From contig CM022303.1 in assembly GCA_011799875.1 (NCBI GenBank), positions 190,389,700-190,453,699 on the forward strand: a stretch of DNA of 64,000 bases. The letters run 5' to 3'. Every line of letters starts with the position of its first letter. Position 1 is the stretch's first letter. Origin of the DNA: Thinopyrum elongatum. Its lineage: Eukaryota; Streptophyta; Magnoliopsida; Poales; Poaceae. The position numbers and the translations under genes were made by a program. The notes below the pieces were generated by a model. The model was not told the DNA's origin. It did no database searches and saw only the letters and a list, made by a program, of their open reading frames with translations. Below are positions 45,827-56,505 of this stretch, in pieces.

Positions 45827-47403
45827 TGATGCGGCTTGAACTACGTCGGTATTTCCCCAAAGAGGAAGGGATGATGCAGCACAGCTACGGTAGGTATTTC
45901 CCTCAGTGATGAGACCAAGGTTATCGAACCAGTAGGAGAACCACGCAACACTATGTACACCGTACCTGCACACAAAGAACAAATACTTGCAACCCAACGT
46001 GTAAGAGGGGTTGTCAATCCCTCCCGGGTAAAAAGATAGATAAAATTGTAGTAGATTGGATAAATAGATCTCGCGGAAACGCGAAATAAAATAAATAACA
46101 AAAAAGTGCAGCAAGGTATTTTTGGGTTTTTGGATTAATAGATCTGAAAATAAAAGCGAATAAAAATAGATCTCAAAGGCAAATATGATAAAGAATAGAC
46201 CCGGGGGCCGTAGATTTCACTAGTGGCTTCTCTCGAGAAAAATAGCATACGGTGGGTAAACAAATTATTGTTGGGCAATTGATAGAACTTCAAATAATTA
46301 TGACGATATCTAGGCAATGATCATTATATAGGCATCACATCCAAGATTAGTAGACCGACTCCTGCCTGCATCTACTACTATTACTCCACACATCGACCGC
46401 TATCCAGCATGCATCTAGTATATTAAGTTCATGGAGAAACTGAGTAATGCAATAAGAAAGATGACATGATGTAGACAAGATCTATTCATGTAGGAATAGA
46501 CCCCATCTTGTTATCCTTAATAGCAACGATACATACGTGTCATGTCCCCTTCTGTCACTGGGATTGAGCACCGTAAGATCGAACCCATCACAAAGCACCT
46601 CTTCCCATGGCAAGAAAAATCGATCTAGTCCGCCTAACTAAACCAAAGTTTCGAAGAAGAAATACGAGGGTATAAGTAATCATGCATATAAGAGATCAAA
46701 ACTCAAATAACTTTCATGGATAAAATAGATCTGATCATAAACTCAAAGTTCATCGGATCCCAACAAACACACCACAAAAAGAGTTACATCAAATAGATCT
46801 CCAAGAGACCATTGTATTGAGAATCAAAAGAGAGAGAGGAAGCCATCTAGCTACTAACTACGGACCCGTAGGTCTACAATGAACTACTCACGCATCATCG
46901 GAGAGGCACCAATGAGGATGATGAACCCCTCTGTGATGGTGTCTTGATTGGATCTGTGGTTTCTTGAACGTGCGGCGGCTAGAATTGTGTTTCATCAACT
47001 CCCCTAGGGTTTTTGGATTTTCGGGGTATTTATAGAGCAAAGAGGCGGTGCGGGAGGCGGCCGAGGTGGGCACAACCCACCAGGGCGCGCCTGGGCCCCC
47101 AGGCGTGCCCAGGTGGGTTGTGCTCCCCTCGGAGCCCCCCTCTGGTACTTCCTTGGCCCAACTTGTGTATTCTGGTCCAGAAAAAATCTCCAAAAAGTTT
47201 CGCTGCGTTTGGACTCCATTTGGTATTGATTTTCTGCGAAGTAAAAAACAAGCAAAAAACAGCAACTGGCACTGGGCACTATGTCAATAGGTTAGTCCCA
47301 AAAAATGATATAAAGTTGCTATAAAATGATTGTAAAACATCCAAGAATGATAATATAACAGCATGGAACAATCAAAAATTATAGATACGTTGGAGACGTA
47401 TCA
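45827..47403 (-). repeat. 5' LTR of element C (1577 bp)
   Basis: It starts at 47403 (TGATACGTCTCCAACGTATC on the minus strand) and ends at 45827. TATA box at 47034-47027. It is homologous to the B LTR, solo LTR D and, more distantly, solo LTR E. Confidence 0.93.
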
Positions 47404-47408
47404 GCCAC

Positions 47409-48156
47409 CGACCGTCCTGCTTCGCCTCCTCCATTGTTGCGTCCTAGTCCTCTAAACTCTCCTCCGAAGAGCTAGGAGTTTGTCCTATCGTAACACGGGC
47501 CACATGTTGGGCTTCGCAATTGTGCACCTCGGGCGCAATTTTGTGGTGGCGCCAGGCTCTTCGACCACCCACGATGGTTCCTGTCCATTGCTCATGACAG
47601 TCGAAGAAGGAGGAAGGGAATGAATGGTGCACCGATGGCTCGGAAGGAGGGAATGTGGCTCGGTGGTGGTAGGGTCTATCCCATGGTCAATGATCTTTAA
47701 ATAGTAGCAGGCGCACAGGCAGGCGGGGCAGCGGCTTGAATGTGTTCGACCGGAGTTGGCTTCTCATTTGCCATGCCGGCATGAATGTCGAGCAGGCTAA
47801 CGGATGTCAACCCGCTCGAATGTGGTAGGAAGGCGTCCCATTGTCTCGTCCAGTCACATCCACTTTGAACCGACATTAACGCAGCATGGATACCAGCTGG
47901 ATGGATGATACTTCCTTTTTGTGTGATCTGGTAATGAAACAGGAAGTACCCCACACCTATTTCCCACGAGAGGAAGGTTCCCTTGAAGCGATGGTCTCTG
48001 GCAAGCTTCTGTCAAATAAATAATTCCAGCTTTTAACCGGATCAATCAAGCTAATTGTGTTTAAACACTTATAATAAAAAGAGGTACGGGTATGAGGTCT
48101 TAATGCTTACAACCATGTATTTGTGTTGGGACCAAATATGATCTTAGATTGTGTGT
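47409..48156. other. Unclassified DNA between elements C and F
   Basis: This continues 34321-35413 across the C insertion. I see no known domain, terminal repeat or RNA gene. Minus-strand frames at 47444-47632, 47697-47954 and 48045-47854 are short, unrelated to each other and lack a clear product. The target site of F would be TGTGT at 48152-48156. Confidence 0.4.
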
Positions 48157-48476
48157 TGACGGTGTCCTGGACTAGGCGTACTTACCTGTACGGCCCGCAG
48201 ACCATGGGCCGGGCTTATGGCCCACAGATCACTAAAAGGAAGGACTACTGGAGCTGTGAACCTCGACGTGATCAAGATGGAAGCCTTTGATGACTTTGTT
48301 TGTACTTCAAGGACTGCTCTATAGTTGTCATATTGGCAACCGCCCATATGTGTAACCTAGGTACCCCGGGTGCATATATAAGCCAAGGAGTTTAGTCTGT
48401 AGAGGCACGATTACCAGCCTTAAGGTTTAGAACACAATCATACGATCTTGAGGTAGATCATCTTGTACTCTATACT
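48157..48476 (+). repeat. F 5' LTR, left part
   Basis: It begins TGACGGTGTCCTGGACTAG, matching TGAAGGTGTACTGG of the H LTR. A TATA box (CATATATAAG) is at 48374-48382. The LTR is broken at 48476 by S3 and resumes at 51104 with CCATCACATCAATACAATC. Confidence 0.8.
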
Positions 48477-51098
48477 TGTCGGTGTCATGACAAGATGCGT
48501 CACGCACCCACTGTGCACCTCACGGTCGCTGCGAGTCAAGCTCAAGAAGAGAGAAGAACTGCGTGCCATCATCTTCCCAGTGGTGGTATGCAGATCTTTG
48601 TGAAGAAGAATATCAATAAGAAGATCCATCAAACAAGCCATGGGCTCCATGGTGGCATGCAAATCTTTGTACATGAGGTTTGCTTCCACCCCTGGTGCTC
48701 GCCAGTTCAACAAGTATCCAATCCAGACGTCCGGCAACGACGGATGGCCAAGACCCGGGAATGACTCCACCCGACAATGGTTGCCCATAGCTGGTGCACA
48801 CTGATACGTCTCTAACGTATCTATAATTTTTGATTGTTCCATGCTGTTATATTATCATTTTTGGATGTTTTACAATCATTTTATATCAACTTTATATCAT
48901 TTTTTGGGACTAACCTATTGACATAGTGCCCAGTGCCAGTTGTTGTTTTCTGCTTGTTTTTTACTTCGCAGGAAATCAATACCAAATGGAGTCCAAACGC
49001 AGCGAAACTTTTTGGAGATTTTTTTCGACCAGAAGACATCCAGTGGGCCAAAGAAGTACCGAAGAGGGAGCCCGAGGTGAGCACAAGACACCAGGGTGCG
49101 CCTGGGCCCCCAGGCACGCCCTGGTGGGTTGTGCCCACCTCGGAGACCTCCCGCACCGCCTCTTTGCTCTATAAATACCACAATATTCCAGAAACCCTAG
49201 GGGAGTCGACGAAAATCAATTCCAGCCGCCGCAAGTTCCAGAACCACCAGATCCAATCTAAACACCGTCAGGAGGGGTTCATCATCCTCATTGGTGCCTC
49301 TCTGATGATGCGTGAGTAGTTCATTGTAGACCTTCAGGTCCATAGTTAGTAGCTAGATGGCTTTCTCTCTCTCATTTGATTCTCAATACAATGGTCTCTT
49401 GGAGATCCATATGATGTAACTCTTTTTGCGGTGTGTTTGTTGGGATCCGATGAACTTTGAGTTTATGATCAGATCTATCTTTTTATCCATGAAAGTTATT
49501 TGAGTTTTCTTTGATCTCTTATATGCATGATTGCTTATAGCCTCGTATTTCTTCTCCGATATTTGGGTTTTGTTTGGCTAACTTGATCTATTTATCTTGC
49601 AATGGGAAGAGGTGTTTTGTGATGGGTTCGATCTTACGATGCTTGATCCCAGTGACAGAAAGGGAAACGACACGTATGTATAGTTGCCATTAAGGATAAC
49701 AAGATGGGGTCTATTTCTACATAAATAGATATTGTCTACATCATGTCATCGTTCTTGTTGCATTACTCCGTTTCTCCATGAACTTAATACACTAGATGCA
49801 TGCTGGATAGCGGTCAATGTGTGGAGTAATAGTAGTAGATGCAGGCAGGAGTCGGTCTACTAATCTTGGACGTGATGCCTATATAATGATCATTGCCTGG
49901 ATATCGTCATGAGTATTTGAAGTTCTATCAATTGCCCAAACAGTAATTTGTTTCCACCGTTTGCTATTTTTCTCGAGAGAAGCCACTAGTGAAAACTACG
50001 GCCCCCGGGTCTCTTCTTTAATATATTTGCCTTCAAGATCTATTTTGCTATTCGCTCTTTTATTTATTTGCATCTTTGATTTTCAGATCTATTAATCCAA
50101 AAACCCAAAAATACCTCGCTGAATTTTATTTGCTTCTATTTGCATCTTCCAATCTACTACAATTTTATCTATCTTGTTACCCGAAAGGGATTGACAACCC
50201 CTTTTACACGTCGGGTTGCAAGTATTTGTTCTTTGTGTGCAGGAGCTGTTTACGTGGTGTTGCGTGGTTCTCCTACTGGTTCGATAACCTTGGTCTCATC
50301 ACTGAGGGAAATACCTACCGTCGCTGTGCTGCATCATCCCTCCCTCTCTGGGGAAAAACTGACGTAGTTCTAGCAGACATCACACACTCAGCTAGCCTTC
50401 GACGACAAGCTACCTCCTCACCTACGCGTGGCGCAGTGGTTTTGGGCTCGCAAGGCTCTTGCGCCACACGGTCGATGGGCAGGCGTGCTAGGCGGTGCAC
50501 AAGACGCAGCGGGTGATTCACTCACCCACGCCACCGCATGGTGCACACCTGTGCCGAGCCGTGTCATGCCTCGAGCAGGTGGCACCTAAGTCGGTTTTGA
50601 CAAGACAGGGGTCCGTTCCCGGACGACAGAAGGCGATGACACCTCATCACGCATTTAATGCATACACCTACCTGGTCGGATGAAGATCTCTTTCCTTAGC
50701 CTCGAAGCCATCTGTGGTACTCCTTGAAGTATAAAAGGAGGACCGGGCCAGAGGGAAAAGGAAGGAGAGAAAAAGGAAGAAGAGAGGAGAGAGAAGAAAA
50801 GAGGGCTTTTATCCCAAGGGAAAATAGCTAGAGGTTAGACACTTGGTCAAACACTAGTAGGGATACACTGTCCTACCCGTTCCCAAGAAGGTTTTGTAGC
50901 TCTAATCCAACCATCAAACACACACAAACCAGGAATAGGGTATTACGCACAATGCGGCATGAACCTGGATAAACCACCGTGTCAATTGTGCTTGATTTGG
51001 TAGTGTAGATCTATGCCTTCGTGGCCCGATTCCGAACTAGCCGAAGGACGTCTCCCATTCACGGTGTCACGCATGTGTTCTGCACATGCGCCCCGACA
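48477..51098 (+). mobile_element. S3: solo LTR, about 1.04 kb net, of another family
   Basis: Ends TGTCGG...CCGACA form a perfect 6-bp inverted repeat. Flanks ATACT (48472-48476) and GTACT (51099-51103) give a 4/5 target duplication in the F LTR. Removing D (1581 bp plus 5) leaves about 1036 bp. It contains a TATA box TATAAAAG at 50730-50737 followed by a long purine tract (50752-50808) and no coding region or primer site. I do not recognise the family. Confidence 0.75.
48802..50382 (+). mobile_element. D: solo LTR of the B/C family
   Basis: TGATACGTCTCTAACGTATC to ...GCAGACATCA, 1581 bp, flanked by a perfect duplication CACAC (48797-48801 and 50383-50387). It aligns along its length with the B and C LTRs in opposite orientation. 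TATA box at 49170-49177. It lies inside S3, which lies inside the F LTR. Confidence 0.94.
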
Positions 51099-51103
51099 GT
51101 ACT

Positions 51104-51262
51104 CCATCACATCAATACAATCAAAGTAGAACGTAGGGTTTTACCTCTTCGACAGGGCCCGAACCTGGGTGAATATCGTCTCCCTTCGTCCCATGTTACC
51201 ATTGTTCCTAGACATACAGCCCGGGACCCCCTACCCGAGATCCGCCAGTTTTAGCACCGACA
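51104..51262 (+). repeat. F 5' LTR, right part (R-U5)
   Basis: It matches the last 160 bp of the H LTR (GTAGGGTTTTAC, GACCCCCTACC, GATCCGCC-GTTTTAGCACCGA) and ends ...ACCGACA at 51262. The following TTGGTGGCCCATATAGG is a decayed primer-binding site. Confidence 0.8.
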
Positions 51263-51305
51263 TTGGTGGCCCATATAGGTCTCACTGTGTGGTCAAAAAG
51301 GATCA

Positions 51306-53844
51306 ATGGCTCATCTTCAGATCAATAGCGACATCGGCTGCGGTGATGTCTTCGTCCCCGGCCAATTGTTCGCGTTCGGCAGCATCGTCCTTCACACTAA
51401 TTCGACCGGATGCCTCGGCCATGTTGAAAGCTTCGCCCTAGATCAGATCATTAGATTTGGTAGTCTGGAGTATACTGCTGACTCCTGTGGCGATCTCACC
51501 CTCTCTGGCTGGGCTCCAGATCGGCTAGAGAACCCCATAGAGGCCGTGGCTTTAACCTCGGACCTGACCTCATATCCGAACCTCGGATCAAGTCTCACCT
51601 CGGAACCAACCTCGAGTTCACATACAATTTTTGCTGAATCAGACCAAGCCCTTGACCTGGCGGATCCATGCTCCAAAGTCGCGTCACACGCTTCGTCAAG
51701 CATAGTGCAAGTTAGCCCCTCCTACTGTCAAGAGATGGGCCCAGCACACCTCTCGCTTTTAAACGAGATGCTAGACCGAATCTAGAGCCTTGGGATTCCA
51801 GGTAGTTAGACTTCGGTCTATGACGATGTAAAGCCGATGATAGGGAAATTTACATCCCTCCCACTGCCCACCTAGTCGCTACGGTCGAAGATTTAACCGA
51901 TGTACTAGACTACGCCTCCGAGGAGGCAACCGACATGGATGAAGATGTCGGCAATCTGGCTGGCGCCGCACAGTCCAACACCGGCAACTAGACGACAACC
52001 TCCACCTACAACATCTACATGGTGGATACCCCCAAGGACGACAAGGAGGAGGAGAAAAAGGATCCCCCCAAATGCTGAAAGCACTCCAAACATACCTGGA
52101 AGGGAAACGCCAACAACAAAAACACTGATAATGGCATGTTTGGCAACAACGCCACCCCGGACGGTGCCGAGGACCAGGGCAATGGTGACAAGGTCACGTC
52201 TGGTCAGATCGATGGTGCCGCTAGGATGGAAGACCATGATTATCCCGACGACAGTAACTACATGCCAGAATCAAAAGAGGACATGAGTCTCGGACCCGAC
52301 GAATTTGACGACCATGAGGACTTCTTCCTCGCTCTTGAAACCTTTAGACGGTGGCTCATTAGTACCGCCCAAAATATCAAAAGAGGGCATGAGAGGCTTA
52401 AAGCCGATCCGGGCATGCTTAATGATAAGTGGATGGAGGTCCTCGCTGCCAAGCAAGACCTCAAGCAAAGAGTCGCGGACCAACCAAAATCCTATCCACG
52501 ACGGCGTTTGCTTCTGGATTTCAATGACGAAGTTGACGACAATCTGCTATATACGCATGATCGAGCTGATTAGCTCGACCGCCCTCCTCGGGGCGGGATA
52601 GGCTAGCGGGAGGACTTGGAGAGCCCCTATAATTCCTCGTTGTGAAGGCAAAGATCCAATCCCGTCTGCTCTGTCGTGCGATTTACTGGGAAAAATGACC
52701 GCTCAGCCTGCCCCACTATGATCCATATATAGATCCTGGGATCAAGCACCTGCTGGACAGGCCGGATATCAGGCGTGGCTCGATAAGCATGACAGGGCTC
52801 GGGATAATACTTATGCTCGGACAGCAACGGATGTCCGCCAAGCCGTAGCTCGGGTCAGAGGAGCTGCACACCCGATGTGCTTTATAGACAAGGTCATGCA
52901 ACACCAATTCCTAGAGGGGTTTAAACCCGTCAATATCGAACAGTACGATGGAACGACTGACCCAGCTGTGTGGATTGAAGACTTCCTTCTCCACATCTGC
53001 ATATGGCCCGAGGAGATGACCTCCATGCCTTCAAATACCTACCACTAAAGCTTAAAGGACCAGCGAGGCATTCGCTCAATAGCCTGCCCAAGAACTCTAT
53101 CGGAAGCTGGGAGGAACTCGAAGATGCCTTCCAAGCTAACTTCCAGGGCACCTATGTTCGGCCTGTGGATGTCGATGACCTTAGCCACATCATCCAACAG
53201 CCTGGCGAATCTGCTAGGAAGTTTTGGAATTGGTTTTGACCAAAAAGAACCAAATTGTAGACTGTCCTGGGCACAAGATTCATGATGAATGGCTTGCGCG
53301 ATAGCTCGGATAGGATAAGCCGAAGACCATGGCGGCCCTTACCTCTCTCATGACTCGGTTATGCGCAGGAGAGGACAACTCGTTGGCCCGTAGTAGTAGC
53401 AACAACGGAGACCCCGGCACCTCAGAAGTATGTGATGAGAATGGGAAGCCTCAACGCAATAAAACAATAAGCATCGCCATAAAGGCAACAATAGCAACGT
53501 CGTGCCACTGCGAATGCTGGATTCAGCAATCAACGCAATGTCCAGAGAAGAAGCCCTTTAAAGGGAACAGAGACGGCCCATCTACGTTGGACAAGATCCT
53601 TGATAAGCCTTGCCAAATTCACGGCACTTCGGATAAACCTGCTAATCGCTCAGACCGGAACTACTGGGTCATAAAGCAAGTCGGCAAGATTGCAGCCGAG
53701 AACCCAGGCAAGAGTCATCCTCATAGTGACGATGAGGATGAACCCCACAGGCCAAGTAATGAAGGCCAAAAACAGTTTCCTTCCAAAGTAAAAGAGGTGA
53801 ACATGATTTATGTTACCCACATCCCTAAAAAGAAGAGAAAGTGA
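51306..53844 (+). pseudogene. F gag
   Basis: Pieces in several frames: 51306-51785 (MAHLQINSDIGCGDVFVPGQ..., Ser/Asp-rich), 52136-52573 (acidic, with LALETFRRWLI and AKQDLKQRVAD), 53003-53239 (DLHAFKYLPLKLKGPARHSL, GSWEELEDAFQANFQGTYVR: the retrotransposon gag core), and 53329-53844 (CQIHGTSDKPANRSDRNYWV, then KKKRK). The C-H-x-H-like segment is at the place of a zinc-binding motif. At least three shifts and several stops break it. Confidence 0.75.
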
Positions 53845-53934
53845 GTGCTATGCGATGTCTACACTTTGGAGCCCATAGCGCTGAAGTACAACCCATGGTC
53901 GACTTGCCCGATCACATTCGACCGATGAGACCAC

Positions 53935-55483
53935 TGATACGTCTCCAACATATCTATAACTTTTGATTGTTCCATGCTATTATAGTATCAATCTTGGATG
54001 TTTTATATGCAATTATATGCCATTATATATCATTTTTTGGGACTAACCTATTAACCTAGTGCCCAGTGCCAGTTGTTATTTTTGGCTTTTCAGGAAATCA
54101 ATATCAAACAGAGTCCAAACGGAGAAAAAACTTTGGATTAATTTTTTTGGGACCAAAAGAGACCCTAGAAGGTTCAGGAGAAGACCTGACGAGCCATGAG
54201 GGAGCGACAAGCTCGGGAGGCGCGCCCTAGGGGGGCGCCCCCCAGGCTTGTGGGACCCTCGTGGCACCTCTTGACCTAATTCCGCCTCTATAAATTCTCA
54301 AATATTCCCCTGACATCAGAGAGCCACCCAAAATACTTTTTCCGCCGCCGCAAGTTTCTGTTCTCGTGAGATCCCATCTGGAGGCCTTCCTCGGCACTCT
54401 GGCGGAGGGGGAATCGACCATGGAGGGGCTCTACATCAACCTTGATGCCCTTTCGATGATATGTGAGTACTTTACCATAGACCTACAGGTCCATAGCTAG
54501 TAGCTTGATGGCTTCTTTTCTCTCTTTGATCTTCAATACAATGTTCTGCTTGATGTTCTTGGAGATCTATTCGATGTAATCCTTTTTTTGCGTGTGTTTG
54601 TTGGGATCCGATGAATTGCGAGTTTATGATCAGATTAGCTATGAATATTATTTGAGTCTTCTCTGAACTCTTTTATGCATCATTATTATAGCTTTGTATT
54701 TCTCTCTGATCTATTGATTCGGTTTGGATAACTAGATTGATTTTTCTTGCAATGGGAGAGGTGCTTTTTGATGGGTTCAATCTTGCGGTGATCTATATCC
54801 GAGTGACAGAAGGGGACAAGACACGTATTTGTATTGTTGCCATTAAGGATAAAATGATGGGGTTTATTCATATGATTGAGTTTACTTTCTCTACATCATG
54901 TCATCTTGCTTAAGGCGTTACTCCGTTCTTTATGAACTTAATACTCTAGATGCGTGCTGGATAGCGATCGATGTGTGGAGTAATAATAATAGATGCAGGC
55001 AGGAGTCGGTCTACTTGTCTCGGACGTGATGCCTATATACATGATCATTACCTTAGATATCATCATGATTATTCGCTTTTCTATCAATTGCCCAACAGTA
55101 ATTTGTTTACCCACCGTATGCTATCTTCAAGAGAGAAGCCTCTAGTGAAAACTATGGCCCCCAGGTCTATTTTTATCATATATTAAAATCCAAAAATACC
55201 TTTCTGCAATTTTATTTACTTTATTTTAATTTGTGTTTTTGTTCCATCTATCTATCACTACGAGATTTGATCCTTGCAATTAACCATCGAGGGATTGATA
55301 ACCCCTTGTTCGCGTTGGGTGCAAGTATTTGTTATTTTTTGTGTAGGTACTGCTAACGAGGTGTTGCATGGTTCTCCTACCGGATTGATAACCTTGGTTC
55401 TTAACTGAGCAAAATACTTATATCTATTGTACTGCATCATCCTCTCCTCTTTGAGGAAATCCCAACGCAGCTCACAAGTAGCA
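53935..55483 (+). mobile_element. E: solo LTR, diverged relative of the B/C family
   Basis: TGATACGTCTCCAACATATC to ...CACAAGTAGCA, 1549 bp, with a perfect duplication ACCAC (53930-53934 and 55484-55488). It aligns with D in order but with many differences, so it is an older copy or sister family. TATA box near 54289-54296. Confidence 0.92.
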
Positions 55484-55488
55484 ACCAC

Positions 55489-55877
55489 CCGACCAGTACC
55501 TGTCATGGGGGAAATGCGGCCCTAGTCCTCGATCCCATAGTGGATAGTTTTCACCTCACATGGGTCCTTATGGACGGAGGCAGTAGCCTCAACCTGATCT
55601 ACGCTGAGATGGTCAGGTAGATGGGCATAGATCTGTCAAGGATTAAACCCGGCAATACCACCTTTAAGGGTATCATACCAAGCGCTGAGGCACAATGCTC
55701 CAGGACTTTAACCATTGAAGAGGTCTTCAGCTCGCCTGAAAACTTCCGAAGTGAGGATTTGATCTTCGACATCATTCCCTTTCGCAGTGGCTATCATGCA
55801 CTGCTCGGGCGTACTACTTTCGCTCGATTCAACACCATCCTGCATTACGCTTATCTAAAGCTAAAAATGTCGGGGCC
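55489..55877 (+). pseudogene. F protease region
   Basis: The frame reads VLMDGGSSLNLIYAEMVR (active Asp near 55572), then TAG at 55618-55620 (CAG to TAG), then MGIDLSRIKPGNTTFKGIIP and YHALLGRTTFARFNTILHYA. The frame ends at the T2 LTR. The retropepsin fold is inferred from order and from similarity to the T1 protease (LMDGGISINILYY, HALFGRPAYAKF). Confidence 0.8.
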
Positions 55878-56417
55878 TGTTGGGGATATAACTATTGAGT
55901 ATAAACCGCCCAGGAGGGGCCTGGTTATGCTCATAGTGATTTACCTGTATTGAAGCCCATGAAGACATAGAAGATGGCGACTTACGAAAGAGACTTAATA
56001 AGAAGGCCCAAAGCCCAAAGGCGAGTTAGGGCCCATAGATGTAAACCGCCGTAAGTATATGACTTGTATTGTAAGATAGGAAAGAGTGGATACCGAGCCG
56101 GACACGTTTATGAGCTGGCCGGGATTCTGTGAACCGCCGGGCGTCAACCTGTGTATATAAAGGGACGACCCAGTGGCGGTTTAGGGACAAGAAACAACAG
56201 ATCGAGAGCCAGGTTAAGCGTATTCGCTCCCTGGTCATCGAAACCCTAGCAATACCACCTCAAACTGGATTAGGCCTTCACCTTCACCGCAAGGGGCCGA
56301 ACCAGTATAAACTCCCCGTGTCCTTTATCCTGATTAACCCCTTTAAACTAGCCTCATTGCAATGGCTCCACGACTAAGTCCTCACACTAGGACATCTGCC
56401 GTGACTATTCAACGACA
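55878..56417 (+). repeat. T2 5' LTR (540 bp)
   Basis: TGTTGGGGATATAACT to ...TTCAACGACA. It is related to the T1 LTR (554 bp), sharing ends, TATA box (56154-56161) and the ATGGCTCCACG start codon context at 56362. The left flank is GGGCC (55873-55877). Confidence 0.9.
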
Positions 56418-56437
56418 GTTGGCACCCACCGTGGGGC
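56418..56437 (+). promoter_or_regulatory. T2 primer-binding site
   Basis: GTTGGCACCCACCGTGGGGC directly after the LTR, matching the T1 site in 18 of 20 positions. The gag reading frame is open across it. Confidence 0.78.
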
Positions 56438-56505
56438 TAGCGCACGGTGGTTTCGAGTTCTTGAAGGGCAACTTCGAAGGGATCAAGGGATACGCTGTGG
56501 GCCGG

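Larger units (their letters stand above)
35414..47403 (-). mobile_element. Element C: complete non-autonomous Athila-type retrotransposon
   Basis: Read on the minus strand: 5' LTR 47403-45827, primer site 45815-45798, leader, gag from ATG 45608, gag-protease remnants down to 39482, a 2.5-kb non-coding 3' region and 3' LTR 36991-35414. A perfect target duplication GCCAC flanks it (35409-35413 and 47404-47408). No RT, RNase H or integrase is present, so it must have used proteins of another element. The gag is further interrupted by solo LTR S2. The first 145 bp of the two LTRs differ at about 6 positions. Confidence 0.94.
48157..55877 (+). mobile_element. F: Tat-type Gypsy element, 5' portion, heavily interrupted
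   Basis: The 5' LTR (48157-48476 plus 51104-51262) is followed by gag (51306-53844) and protease (55489-55877). Insertions: S3 in the LTR, E between gag and protease, and T2 in the protease. The rest of pol lies beyond T2, outside the window. The LTR belongs to the H family. Gag and protease motifs (GSWEELEDAFQANFQGTYVR, LMDGGSSLNLIY) fit the Tat lineage. Confidence 0.85.

Noticed and set aside
33837..51262. H 3' LTR and F 5' LTR as the two ends of one element
   Set aside because: The order is 3' LTR first, then foreign DNA, then a 5' LTR in the same direction, so they are two separate copies.
51443..51703. Minus-strand ORF in F gag
   Set aside because: Shadow of the plus-strand gag frame 51306-51785.
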